The notes beneath the pieces are model-generated. The model was not told the DNA's origin. It did not search any database and saw only the letters and a program-made list of their open reading frames with translations. This document shows positions 46,801-55,225 of a stretch of DNA of 64,000 bases, piece by piece (position 1 is the stretch's first letter; the number at the start of each line of letters is the position of its first letter). The position numbers and the translations under genes were made by a program. Origin of the DNA: Agrobacterium cavarae (GTDB lineage Bacteria; Pseudomonadota; Alphaproteobacteria; Rhizobiales; Rhizobiaceae); the NCBI RefSeq assembly GCF_004310285.1, contig NZ_SISF01000023.1:310001-374000 (forward strand), read 5' to 3'.

Positions 46801-46919
46801 GTTGCGTATGGCCGTTGACCAATCTGATCAACAGAGGTCACGAGGGCATCACCGGTCATCTTGTAACCGAGTGCGTCCAACCATGGACCAACGGGCGATT
46901 TGTCAGCACTAGCGATCAT
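43875..46919 (-). CDS. N6-adenine DNA methyltransferase, large class
   Basis: The 1014-aa product has an N-terminal nuclease-like or accessory region (about 1-110), a helical part, then a methyltransferase core: the AdoMet loop VYDGACGSGILL (about residue 340) and the catalytic SNPPW (Asn456), in Eco57I/type II-G style. The C-terminal half looks like a target-recognition region, and the end includes a second conserved block near residue 970. The length is similar to PglX-like and type IIG enzymes. It is co-transcribed with a nuclease candidate downstream. No other restriction subunit is evident, so a two-gene system is the simplest reading. Confidence 0.85.
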   Translation of the reverse strand: MIASADKSPVGPWLDALGYKMTGDALVTSVDQIGQRPYATELRDLLDPKGSYQCAAVFLVENTPTICFKDGGTSTNKEAIDAVRQRLWNQNLISALLVCDDLTLNAFAIPKIDESPAAETVKKTEIRSGGPWSAAEIQSSEVQQRLSDWFDPIRRVDRQLIRQLGSAVTSLTRGKKPLIASDAQAKMLLAQIMFISYLEHRGIAGDEYRELHRLGKLHELVRSKNGAGVDALIKQLKHDFNGDFLEPSEIRWADLSPGVLGTVDDFLSRVDLRTGQRDFWNYDFSQIPVELLSGIYEIFLESDRKIDGAYYTPRVLAELAIQQAFDGLESLKGIKVYDGACGSGILLTTAFRRLVSYEEATLGRNLAIQERIELLQATVFGGDINPIACRVTAFSLYLCLLENLAPADLAKLQEDSNCKLPQLIGENIAQGAEKGDFFSTKNAFADSSTFDIVISNPPWRELAKDEAPNALDWAGKAKVQLPHRQIAAAYALKCTRALKTGGRMVLILPTSLITAPSNEPFLQQLTVRVKLDRLINLSDFRRILFAKAEHACTIVCARNEAGLADGRIDGSFEYWSPKADISFALNRLTLHTYDRVVLSRASVVAGNNELRRSFWGSSRDHSLYHRLLNFPSLKEAISTRKWAIAKGYHKVDGNKIADARLLADFDYMPTDALNTASPVADLSKLKPFPVDDGVASIGNIDLYSGPRILFTDGTSVQMEVRAAYADQPFCFSSGVGALGFGRDNAPIAKFVACYLRSSLVKYWLMLTSYTAQTERARVTLSEIKSLPVPSWMLSKSAIPVGIGIFSDLLDQLSVAVNQAQHEVEKNVRARLDEAIFDVFKLSPNERIIVSDMARLNAESLQPTSYSELFTPIQSHPERKDISAYLDTFLESLRLWVTKAEGAGTIDASVLTRGDRTPLDVVHVRLQAPGATADADIQVKSARAILEAISKRLAFGSQVDFFAMPNTIFVWGNDIYIVKPRRMRFWTKAAALRDADELYARLSSGWSFSKGARPN

Positions 46920-47374
46920 TTGGCTCAGGTATCATTCAGATTCGCCTCCATATTGGACCAGCCAAATTCGCACAAGACAACCGTTAGCATCAAAAACAAA
47001 CTTTAATAGTAAACTCCCGACTACACCCAAAAAAAATGACCCCAACAAAAGCAGCGGCTCGCTGCCCTCAGCCTCCTTCCCGGGACTGCCAGTGCACGCA
47101 CGTTAACCCATCTGGCAGCAATTGAGCGGCAGCCTCAAGGGAAGCGTCATCACCACTGGACAGCCCAAGATAGTTGCCGCGCCCTGACGCGCCGCGTTCG
47201 GTGCACGACCATTGTATTTCGTCCCTTGAAAAACTGCCGCGCCTCTGTCCTCATCAACATGTTCAACGATTACGAACAACACATACGATGGGCCGAGTAT
47301 TGTAAGATGATGCAGTGACGCGCATCGACATTCTGTAGGCTGCTGTTCAAGCTAAGATCGACAGCGTGACTCAT
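46920..47374. other. Intergenic region between two defence-like genes
   Basis: 455 bases. Short frames exist but have no ribosome site and no coding look. CTGCCAG (47086-47092) and CTGGCAG (47110-47116) can form a weak hairpin. Both flanking genes point left, so a promoter for the methyltransferase gene should be here. Confidence 0.5.
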
Positions 47375-49162
47375 TCAAGGAATCGGCCACTGTGTGACAG
47401 CAACAGCCGCGAGTTCCTTCGAACGCGCCTCCACCTGTGCAAACCGGAAGTGTGCCTGTTTCCCGAGCGCTTTGGTCAGCAAAATTGACGATTTCTGATA
47501 ACTGCTTTTCTGCGCTTCAAAAGGGTTGTTGGACGCCATGATGTTCAGCGTTCCCGCAAAGAGCGTCAGATTGCCGATCCTTCCGACATTTCGGGTGTGT
47601 CGATGGACAGCCTTGTCACCCAGATATGCCAGCCACCCTTCCTGCTCTGGGCGGTTCCGACGGGCCTGAATCTTTTGAGGAATGATGTGTTCAACATGAA
47701 CTTCGTCACTACCCAAGACGGCCAACTCCTGGTGCGTACCGTGCTTTGCGATTTCGAACTGCTCAAGGCAGTATCTGGCGCGTTCAATGATATTGGCCGG
47801 ATATTGGGCCGAAGCAAAATCCTCCTGGAACTTATCGTCGCTCGGAGTGTAATCGCGATAGCTTTCAATAAGGTCCTGCAGCGGATTTTGAGGATCGATC
47901 TCGCAAAGGTGTGCGAACAGCGTTTCTGTTTCGTTTGCTCGTTCGCGGCATACATGCCTGCGAACTAAGAAGTTTTCCGTCAGCTTGAGGACTTTGATAA
48001 AAGTTGCGTCATCAATTCTTCCTACCCGGAGATGCATCAGGAACCCGTAGGCCTGTGTCGCCTTAATCATCCGGAGGTTTCTCAGGTGCCGATCAATCTT
48101 CTTGTGACCGGTTTCGCCAGAGATCAGCTCTCCAAAAGCCTTGCCCGCAATGACAAGATTTTCGAGAAACTCTTTGAATGTAATCTGGGTCGTTGCATTG
48201 GCATGCGCCTCCAGCTTTACCTCAGCCTCATCTGCGTCCCCGCTCTCATCCTCTTCGTTTTCTTCTTCCCAGTAGTAAAAGCCTCGATCAGGCAATATGT
48301 CCGCTTCGACAACTTCGCTCATGAAAAACCAACGGAAATCTTCGATGACCTTGGACTTGGTGACCCTGGCCTGGAGCTTTGAAATAAGGAAGTAGCGGAA
48401 GAAGGAATCGGTGTCCGTACCATCAAGATGGGACATAAGGGTGGACCAGCTCTTTTTCGCTGCTTCGAGCTGATCGTTACCAAATCGAGCCGCATTCCCG
48501 AGCATGAAATTCTTTATTATATCAGTAAGGCTGAGTTTCAGGCCTCGATTATTGATGGTCTCGAACAGCTTGAAAGCATCTTTAGCGTTCGAGACGTCAA
48601 GGCGAACGATGATCGCGTCGCTGATCAGCTTATAGGTAAATTTGGAGATGTCCTCAGGAGCCTGACCGCTGACCCACTCTCGCGCGCTCTCAAAAACCTT
48701 CCTTAGATTGTCATTCAAAAACGACTGGCCTTGACCCGAAGGCTTTTCCAGGTGCGCCTTGAACTCCCCCGCATCCATGGTGTCGAGCTTGATTTTCGGC
48801 ATCGCAGGACCGTCATAGGTTTTGCACATCAACAGGCGTGAGATTTCCTGCACACGGTCTATGTTCCCCTCTGCCTCAAAGCGTTCGCGGAGGCATTCGA
48901 GAAGTATGCTAATTGTCGTCAGTCTCTGCTGACCATCCACCAATTCGAGTGTATTCAATCCGCCACTGTGCGCTCCGGTCAAGCAGACGATGCTTCCCAG
49001 CAGATGGCCCTCATTGGTCTCAATCATTCCGAGGTCATCGATGAGCTGGTAGAGCTGCTCGGGCCTCCAGGAATATCGACGCTGATATGAAGGTATTAAA
49101 AATTGCTCGTTCTGAGTGCCCAAAAGGTTGGAAATGCTCAGCGCGTGGGGTTGAATTTTCAT
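47375..49162 (-). CDS. DUF262/DUF1524 protein, GmrSD-like restriction enzyme
   Basis: The 595-aa product resembles the GmrSD type of modification-dependent restriction enzyme, which cuts phage DNA with modified bases. The N-terminal DUF262 part has IPSYQRRYSW and the DGQQR motif (LVDGQQRLTT, about residue 77) of the ParB-like NTPase fold. The C-terminal DUF1524 part carries VEHIIPQ (His-Me finger-like His) and NLTLFAGTLNIMASNNPF with a later Lys/Tyr. It is a fused form, with no neighbour needed. The gene is monocistronic. Confidence 0.85.
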   Translation of the reverse strand: MKIQPHALSISNLLGTQNEQFLIPSYQRRYSWRPEQLYQLIDDLGMIETNEGHLLGSIVCLTGAHSGGLNTLELVDGQQRLTTISILLECLRERFEAEGNIDRVQEISRLLMCKTYDGPAMPKIKLDTMDAGEFKAHLEKPSGQGQSFLNDNLRKVFESAREWVSGQAPEDISKFTYKLISDAIIVRLDVSNAKDAFKLFETINNRGLKLSLTDIIKNFMLGNAARFGNDQLEAAKKSWSTLMSHLDGTDTDSFFRYFLISKLQARVTKSKVIEDFRWFFMSEVVEADILPDRGFYYWEEENEEDESGDADEAEVKLEAHANATTQITFKEFLENLVIAGKAFGELISGETGHKKIDRHLRNLRMIKATQAYGFLMHLRVGRIDDATFIKVLKLTENFLVRRHVCRERANETETLFAHLCEIDPQNPLQDLIESYRDYTPSDDKFQEDFASAQYPANIIERARYCLEQFEIAKHGTHQELAVLGSDEVHVEHIIPQKIQARRNRPEQEGWLAYLGDKAVHRHTRNVGRIGNLTLFAGTLNIMASNNPFEAQKSSYQKSSILLTKALGKQAHFRFAQVEARSKELAAVAVTQWPIP

Positions 49163-49412
49163 TAGATCGTGGCCCGGTTATAAGTGACGTCCTATCCTAT
49201 GGTTGTAGCGATGAAGATCACGTTATCGAGACGCAACCATTCGTGACAGGAGCCGTGTCGCCTCATCCAAAAAAGACCATTGACACGCTGTATATTGTTC
49301 CCTATTCGTTCTTCCTATGAAAAACGCGACCCTACACATCATACGAATATCCCGCTGATCCGCCGCCTCGTGAGAGGCTGTCGTCAATTGCGTGCATATT
49401 CGAGTTGTGTAG

Positions 49413-50009
49413 ATGAGTATTCAGTCGTTGCCTTCTGGCAAGACGTCCCGCACGTCGCAAGCCATTTTTTCCCAGCCTAAATTCAACCGTTGCGTAGGCC
49501 GTTTCGTCGCCAGGGACCAACTGGCGCGTGATGTGGCGTGTCTGTTGGAATTCGAAGACGAGATTTCGAGCTGGAACTGCCGGTCACTACAGCTGCGCCA
49601 GGGGTTTGATACCTATTCGCCCGATTTCGTCGCCGAACGTCCATCTGATATCCTGGTGATTGATGTCGTTGGCCAGCAACACCCGCCCCCATGGGTTGCC
49701 GAGGCGGTTGCTCGGGAAGGGTTCACCTATCGGACAATGTCGCGCGGAGATATTGACCCCATTCGTCTGAAGAATTGCAAGGACCTGCTTCAATGCTCGG
49801 GTTGTGAAGTGAGTTTGGGCGACCGGGTGCGATTGCTGTCCGTTCTCGATGAACAATCGTCCCTGACCCTAGCTGAGAGCCTCACCGTATTCCAGGAAAC
49901 CCAGCCGATACACGGCCTGGCAAATATGGTCGTAACGCGTCTTATCGAGATCGATCTAGACACCGCGCTGATTGGGCCAGAGACCGTTGTTCGCCGCTAT
50001 CGCGGCTAG
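49413..50009 (+). CDS. TnsA-fold-like protein, probably nuclease-inactive
   Basis: The 198-aa product has an N-terminal region reminiscent of TnsA: LEFEDEISSW (acidic residue), YSPDFVAERP (the Asp) and DILVIDVVG, where a TnsA would have E/Q-x-K. The missing lysine suggests loss of cutting activity or a different role. The C-terminal half is a helical domain without clear resemblance. Its end overlaps the open frame of the following protease gene but stops 61 bases before that gene's GTG start, so a two-gene transcript is likely. No strong ribosome site precedes the ATG. Confidence 0.6.
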   Translation: MSIQSLPSGKTSRTSQAIFSQPKFNRCVGRFVARDQLARDVACLLEFEDEISSWNCRSLQLRQGFDTYSPDFVAERPSDILVIDVVGQQHPPPWVAEAVAREGFTYRTMSRGDIDPIRLKNCKDLLQCSGCEVSLGDRVRLLSVLDEQSSLTLAESLTVFQETQPIHGLANMVVTRLIEIDLDTALIGPETVVRRYRG

Positions 50010-50070
50010 ACCCACCACCAAGACATTCGATGTTCGAAGTTCGTGGCTCAAGACCGCGAGGAGGATAACT

Positions 50071-51975
50071 GTGCGTAAAACAAAGTATTCACTGAAGATG
50101 CCACAAGATGCCGCGCTGTACTGCACACTCAGGCGTGCGCTCAGGAAGGCTCCGGACTTTATCAGAGGCGCTGACAGCGTAGTCCTGCTGAATGTTCCGT
50201 CAGACCGATCTGGCGAGGATTACGATCCATGCGCCGAAAATCTCTTGCTTCGATTCTCTGCGGATCGGGATGACATCGCCTACATGATGATCGCGGCTAC
50301 CGATAAGCCAAGGACCATTCTCACGAGGATGGATGGGGACTTCAGCCGAAAGCGCCGACTTCTCATTTTCAGGGAACAGGGTGCTGAGGTTCCCTTTCAA
50401 GTCTCCTTGAAAGTTGACGTTGAAGTCGACCTCCCACCGATCTCGACAATGGACTTTCGGATCGGATGCCGGATTGCCTATCAGATCGACGTCAGTCCCT
50501 CTGAGGCAGAAACGGCAATGTCTTATCCGCTGCCCCATGTTTGGGCAGCACTGCGACGAGGTCGTCCAATCGGGAACGCGTTGGCGCGTCTCGCCGAGGC
50601 TACTGCCCTTAATGCCAAACCGTCGAAAACCAAGAGCGAAAGCCTGCCGCCTTTACAGGACATGTTTGGCTATGGCCAAGCAAAGGACTGGGGCCTTGAG
50701 CTGGCCCAAGACTTGATCGACTGGCAGCGCGGCAAGATCGATTGGTCCGAAGTTGATACCGGGATCGTTCTGTCAGGACCGCCTGGGGTTGGGAAGACGC
50801 AGTTTGCCGCCGCCCTGGCCCGGGAGTGCAATGTACCTATCATTGCGACGTCTTTGGCGAGATGGCAAGCAAGGGGACATCTTGGTGACCTCCTGAAAGC
50901 GATGAGAGGTGACTTCGAAAAAGCGAAGGAAACTGCGCCTTGTATTCTATTCTGCGACGAGTTGGACAGCTTCGGCGACCGTAACTCCTTCTCGGCAGAT
51001 AACAGAGACTACAGCACGCAGGTGGTGAACGGGTTTCTCGAACACCTGGACGGGCTCGACGGGCGTGAAGGCGTGGTCGTGATCGGCGCAACCAACGCTC
51101 TCGGTCGTGTCGATCCTGCCATTTTGCGGCCCGGGCGATTGAACAGACATGTTGCTATTCCCCTCCCGACTGCGTCAGACAGGATCGCCATCCTTCAGCA
51201 ACAACTCGGACAGCCTCTGCCGAGAAAGCATCATCCAAAGTTGATGGCAGCCACCAACGGGTTTTCCGGAGCTGATCTCGCCAAGGTGGCCCGAGATGCA
51301 AAGCGTATTGCCCGACGGGCCAAACGGGATGTCACCATGGCTGACATTTCGAAATCGTTGCCAGAAATGGTGCCAATTACAGGCAAGTTGCGGCGGGCGC
51401 TCGCGGTTCATGAGGCGGGCCATACCGTCGCGGTCCTCGCGCTTGATCATGGCACGTTCTACGGGGCCATGATCATCGATCATACACGCAACGACAGTGA
51501 GACGGTTCCGGGTGGTGGTGCATACTTCGAGGTACCCAACGTCGAATACCGCACCGTCCAAACCTACAGGGATCGAATTGCCGTGCTGCTCGCGGGAATT
51601 GCCGCCGAGGAGGTGCTGCTTGGGGCGGTCAGTGATGGAGCGGGCGGAGGCCCGAACTCTGATCTGGCCCAAGCCACCCGGATCGCCACGATGTTACAGA
51701 GCGGTATGGGCATGGGTAATCGCCTCCGGCATAGCCTGGCGAAGAACGACCGGGACCTTGAGACCCTTAGACTTCACGACCCTGGTGTCGCCGTCTGGGT
51801 GGATGATGTGCTCCGGGCCGAATTCGAGCGGGCGACGCAGATTATCCGTAGTCACTTGAAACTTGTTGAAGCTATTGCCGATGAGCTGGAGTCGAAGGGG
51901 AAAGTTTCCGCTGATCAGGTCGCAAAGATGGCCGCTGAGCTCGACGCACTGCCACGCATAGCGACCTCGGCCTGA
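50071..51975 (+). CDS. Soluble FtsH-type AAA+ metalloprotease
   Basis: The 634-aa product is FtsH-like: Walker A GPPGVGKT (about residue 236), Walker B ILFCDELDSFG, second region of homology ATNALGRVDPAILRPGRLNR, and the zinc site HEAGH (His447-Glu448-His451) with a likely third ligand in NSDLAQAT. Unlike FtsH it has no membrane segment; the first ~200 residues are a different, unrecognised domain (FLIRGADSVVLLNVPSDRSGEDYDP...). GAGGAGG precedes GTG 50071, which is chosen over an upstream in-frame start. It follows the TnsA-fold-like gene. This looks like a dedicated protease within a defence or plasmid-like module. Confidence 0.82.
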   Translation: MRKTKYSLKMPQDAALYCTLRRALRKAPDFIRGADSVVLLNVPSDRSGEDYDPCAENLLLRFSADRDDIAYMMIAATDKPRTILTRMDGDFSRKRRLLIFREQGAEVPFQVSLKVDVEVDLPPISTMDFRIGCRIAYQIDVSPSEAETAMSYPLPHVWAALRRGRPIGNALARLAEATALNAKPSKTKSESLPPLQDMFGYGQAKDWGLELAQDLIDWQRGKIDWSEVDTGIVLSGPPGVGKTQFAAALARECNVPIIATSLARWQARGHLGDLLKAMRGDFEKAKETAPCILFCDELDSFGDRNSFSADNRDYSTQVVNGFLEHLDGLDGREGVVVIGATNALGRVDPAILRPGRLNRHVAIPLPTASDRIAILQQQLGQPLPRKHHPKLMAATNGFSGADLAKVARDAKRIARRAKRDVTMADISKSLPEMVPITGKLRRALAVHEAGHTVAVLALDHGTFYGAMIIDHTRNDSETVPGGGAYFEVPNVEYRTVQTYRDRIAVLLAGIAAEEVLLGAVSDGAGGGPNSDLAQATRIATMLQSGMGMGNRLRHSLAKNDRDLETLRLHDPGVAVWVDDVLRAEFERATQIIRSHLKLVEAIADELESKGKVSADQVAKMAAELDALPRIATSA

Positions 51976-52057
51976 GGTCTCGCACTTCTTGCTTGCGGCC
52001 ATTGATGCGTCTGCATCCCGCTCGCCCATTTCCCTCACATCCTTGAAGGTTACAGCC

Positions 52058-52864
52058 ATGAAAGCATGGATCATCAGTGACATGCACGTTACGCACGCCG
52101 ATATGACTGCCGAAATTGACATCCCTCAAGCCGATATCTGCGTCTGCGCAGGCGACATTTCTGGTTTCCTCGCATTCGGCATCGAATTTCTGAAACGGCG
52201 GATCGCTCCAACGATTCCGGTCGTCGTTGTTCTTGGGAACCACGACTATTATGGGAACACCATCGACGGTGCTCTGTCGGCAGCGCGCGAATCCACGAGC
52301 GAATGCAACATCCATGTACTGGAAAACGAAACGCTCGAAATCGGTCATGTCAGGATCATCGGCGCGACGCTCTGGACTGACTATCAGGTCCCGTGGGGCC
52401 TCAACGATGAGTTGCCGCTTCCTGATCGTGCCGAGGCCGCCGTGTACTTCTGCCGAAGAAGCATGCTCGATTTCCGCGAAATCTATGGCTCGCCTCCGTT
52501 TCGTGAAGGAATGCCTCGGCTCATCACAAGCCGCGAGATCATCGCCAGGCATTTAGAGAGCAGGACATTTATCTCTGGTGAAATGACAAAGTCCTGGACC
52601 GAAAAGACCGTGGTTCTAACGCATCATGCGCCGTCTCCACGATCATTGCTGAAACAATACCAGGGTGACGCCACCAACGCTGCTTTCGCCAGCGATCTCG
52701 CTGATGTAATCCAGAACGGGCGACCTGATATCTGGATTCATGGCCACATTCATCAGTTCCAAGACTACGTCGAAGGGCACACGCGGGTGATCTGCAACCC
52801 GCTCGGCTATCGGCATGAACGTGGCAAAAACGGGTATCGTCATGGTTTCGTGATCGAGCTTTGA
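52058..52864 (+). CDS. Calcineurin-like metallophosphoesterase
   Basis: The 268-aa product has the five blocks of the family: ISDMHVTHAD (D-x-H), VCAGDISGF (GD), VVVLGNHDYYG (GNHD), VLTHHAPSP (H), and WIHGHIHQF (GHxH). Such enzymes cleave phosphoester bonds in nucleotides or proteins with two metals. ATG 52058 is preferred; AAGG lies upstream, and the frame opens earlier in a non-conserved stretch. It starts 82 bases after the FtsH-type gene, and 40 bases before a small unknown gene. All read rightward. Confidence 0.85.
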   Translation: MKAWIISDMHVTHADMTAEIDIPQADICVCAGDISGFLAFGIEFLKRRIAPTIPVVVVLGNHDYYGNTIDGALSAARESTSECNIHVLENETLEIGHVRIIGATLWTDYQVPWGLNDELPLPDRAEAAVYFCRRSMLDFREIYGSPPFREGMPRLITSREIIARHLESRTFISGEMTKSWTEKTVVLTHHAPSPRSLLKQYQGDATNAAFASDLADVIQNGRPDIWIHGHIHQFQDYVEGHTRVICNPLGYRHERGKNGYRHGFVIEL

Positions 52865-52904
52865 ACCCGAACGGATGTGATTGTGCCCAAAGGATTGACT
52901 CGAA

Positions 52905-53315
52905 ATGTCCAGTAAGCTGGTTCTAAAGCCACTTTGGAGCAACGGCTCCCGCACATACGCCATTAGCTTCGAAAACACGTCTGCGGAAGACAGGCGGAAG
53001 GTTGAGCGGCTTGCCGATGAAGCTGGCTACTTACGTGACAATGAAACATGGACCCCTCCCAAGGCGGCACGAAACGTCTACGAGTTTTTCCGTATTATGG
53101 GCGAAGCCGGTTTCGGTATGACGTATGATAATGCCGACTGCGGTTCGTTCGATCTTCAACGGTTGCACCTTTCAGACGATGCTCGAAGGGCTTTGGGATT
53201 GGTTGAGGACTTCGAATTGTACCACCTTTCAGGTTGGGCACCGGTGCAAGCGGAGGGGACGTTAGACGGCCATTATTTCTATTTTCGCGCGGTGAATCCA
53301 TCGTTCAATAAATAA
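52905..53315 (+). CDS. Small hypothetical protein
   Basis: The 136-aa product, MSSKLVLKPLWSNGSRTYAISFENTSAEDRRKVERLADEAG..., is of no family I can name. It has a mixed alpha/beta look, no signal or membrane segment, and a tryptophan/tyrosine-rich end (WAPVQAEGTLDGHYFYFRAV). AAAGGA stands ten bases before ATG 52905. It follows the metallophosphoesterase gene closely, suggesting one operon with the protease genes. Its end overlaps a possible leftward gene by 11 bases. Confidence 0.65.
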   Translation: MSSKLVLKPLWSNGSRTYAISFENTSAEDRRKVERLADEAGYLRDNETWTPPKAARNVYEFFRIMGEAGFGMTYDNADCGSFDLQRLHLSDDARRALGLVEDFELYHLSGWAPVQAEGTLDGHYFYFRAVNPSFNK

Positions 53316-53784
53316 TGATACTGAAGCGTCGACCTGCGAATTTTATGCGCTTCTCAGGTCCTGATAGCCTGATCTTCGCTGTCTCAAATGGTGTCGGGTC
53401 GATAGCCAAAGTGTCCAGTATGTCGGCCCGCAGAAAGTAAGAGTTCGCGACCGACATTTCCTCGTTCGGCGTAAACGGGCCCCATCCCAAATTGGTAAAT
53501 TCTGCTCTGCAAGCAAGGGGGCAACATCGCAGCGAATCTTGTTCCTTAACGATGGGTGCGTTCGCTGGTACTCGCTTATAGGGCAGGGGGTCGCCACCTT
53601 GGCTCAATACGGGCTGGAAGACCGTCGTTTCCAGGAGAGTATAGATCAGCAGAAGCTTCTGAGACGTCGGACTTGGATCGTAATAGCAGTGGAAATGCTC
53701 CAAGCGGTAGCAACATACTTCGCGCCAACATGAGGGAACGGCTGCCAGGGATCGGAGGCAACGCCTGAACTCGCTAAGACCCAA
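53305..53784 (-). CDS. Possible small gene after the Mrr-like nuclease
   Basis: A 159-codon leftward frame beginning with TTG (53784) inside the last codons of the upstream nuclease gene, as in coupled translation. The product (MGLSEFRRCLRSLAAVPSCWREVCCYRLEHFHCYYD...) is cysteine-rich at the N-terminus and has no recognised family. No ATG start exists. The coding look is moderate, and the end overlaps the gene on the other strand by 11 bases. It may be real or chance. Confidence 0.35.
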   Translation of the reverse strand: MGLSEFRRCLRSLAAVPSCWREVCCYRLEHFHCYYDPSPTSQKLLLIYTLLETTVFQPVLSQGGDPLPYKRVPANAPIVKEQDSLRCCPLACRAEFTNLGWGPFTPNEEMSVANSYFLRADILDTLAIDPTPFETAKIRLSGPEKRIKFAGRRFSIIIY

Positions 53785-54736
53785 CCGTACCGGGTTTGGA
53801 GAAATCCAACGTTAGCTCTGCAAATCTTTCCTCAAGGACGCGCACCAAATCTTTCCCGGAGTTAACCTTCTTGACGTCGTCCAACGAGACGACCAAAAGA
53901 GCTGATCCACTCCTGACAAACTTTGTATGTATTTCCCGCTCGGCTTCCCGGTATTTTGCCCGACCTGTGATGCCGGTCTTACTGAACAAAATCCCCGTTC
54001 TACAATTCGTGTTTTCCATCTTGCCGAAGACATCTCTCACTACACTGGACGTGACCGGCTTGTGCCAATTCTTGCATTCCACAAGGATGTATCGATCAGT
54101 GCCAAAAATCGGGATCGAGCTTTCCGAAGGATCGTATTTCGCTACGATGTCGATCTCGCTGCTGCGGGTTCTCAAATTGGTGTACTCAACAGTGACTGCG
54201 GGAATGTCATCGATGACGAACTGTGCGAGTTCCTCCATCGCGTCTCCTTTTTCCTTCGTCGTCTTCGCAGATTCAACTGCTTTGATTAGCGTTTGCAGAC
54301 ACTCCCTCTTGAATATCAGTGGCGGAGGCTGCTCCGCGCGGCTCACGATTTGAAAAATCTCCTGGGACTGCTCAAGCGTGAGTTCAGCCAGTCCGTAAAA
54401 CGTAAATCGTTGGCCTTTCGATATTGCAATGACGTCATGCCCAAGGGCGATGATCTTCTGGCCATTCGTTTCAAGGGAAGTCTCAAACTCCCAATGGTAC
54501 GACCGCCGGTTGCCAAGCGTGAGGAACTGTAAAGCGATCCAAGGGTCGGCGTCTTCGTTTAATGAAAACCAGTAGTCGATGATGAAACCATCAGTGTCTT
54601 CAAGAACCTCTGAGCTGTCGTATCCCAAGACATTCGCAAATTCCTTTGCGATGGTCGGTTTATCCCCAATCGCATCGTTCACATAAGAAGGACGAAAACT
54701 GCGAAGAAATTGATACAGAGCGTTTGCATCAGACAT
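53774..54736 (-). CDS. Mrr-like restriction endonuclease
   Basis: The 320-aa product carries an Mrr-type PD-(D/E)XK core in its C-terminal half: GDAMEELAQFVI (Glu), SSEIDIVAKYD (Asp), and RYILVECKNWHKP (Glu-Lys), followed by DVFGKMENTNCRTGILFSKTGITGRAKYREAE. Mrr enzymes cut foreign or methylated DNA. The N-terminal ~150 residues form a separate domain with a mixed fold, maybe for recognition. There is no methyltransferase beside it on the strand. It is divergent from the STAND NTPase operon. Confidence 0.8.
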   Translation of the reverse strand: MSDANALYQFLRSFRPSYVNDAIGDKPTIAKEFANVLGYDSSEVLEDTDGFIIDYWFSLNEDADPWIALQFLTLGNRRSYHWEFETSLETNGQKIIALGHDVIAISKGQRFTFYGLAELTLEQSQEIFQIVSRAEQPPPLIFKRECLQTLIKAVESAKTTKEKGDAMEELAQFVIDDIPAVTVEYTNLRTRSSEIDIVAKYDPSESSIPIFGTDRYILVECKNWHKPVTSSVVRDVFGKMENTNCRTGILFSKTGITGRAKYREAEREIHTKFVRSGSALLVVSLDDVKKVNSGKDLVRVLEERFAELTLDFSKPGTVGS

Positions 54737-55225
54737 AATTATAGCTCGCCTCGAACGGGATGCGCCCTAAGTGGTGCGTGGTCACTTCCGTCGTACAGGT
54801 CGGCAATTGTTTTCACGTTAAAATTGCCTCACTTCATGATGCAGTCTGCTTGGCACCGGCACGCCCGCGACTCCTATGGAGGTATGAACCTATATTGGGA
54901 GGCATTCTGACGTCACAGCTAGGCAACCAACGAGCCTGCTTGCAGCGTGCACCATTCCGTTAACGGTCTTTGGTTGGCGCATCCGCGAGCACTACAACGA
55001 GATCGACCTTGATGAAAATTACGCGACCTTCGCGGTTGTCTATCAAGAACGATAATGGCTAAGTGGACTAATTTGGGGCCATCGATTTCTCAGGATATTG
55101 GTGGAAAGGCCGATGTCGTGCTTTCACCGTTCATCATCGCAAAAGTTGTAGAAACAAATTCTTGGAGGATTGGCGACTGCTTCCAACTCCAGTAGCATGT
55201 GATAGTTAACTCGGACGCTCCCAAC
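54737..55225. other. Upstream region of the STAND operon with gene remnants
   Basis: 489 bases. A frame open from 54888 ends at 55055 without a start codon (…TVFGWRIREHYNEIDLDENYATF…), and it looks coding. A 46-codon ORF follows, listed separately. They look like left-over parts of an older gene. Confidence 0.4.
55055..55195 (+). CDS. Short ORF, possible remnant (46 aa)
   Basis: Its ATG overlaps the TAA of the upstream fragment (TAATGG), as in a polycistronic gene, and it reads MAKWTNLGPSISQDIGGKADVVLSPF... to a TAG. No family is recognised. It may be the 5' piece of a broken gene whose remainder was lost when the STAND operon was placed here. Confidence 0.3.
   Translation: MAKWTNLGPSISQDIGGKADVVLSPFIIAKVVETNSWRIGDCFQLQ

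Noticed and set aside
46900..47106. Short rightward frames after the methyltransferase start
   Set aside because: No ribosome site, no conservation-like pattern, and partly antisense to the methyltransferase gene.
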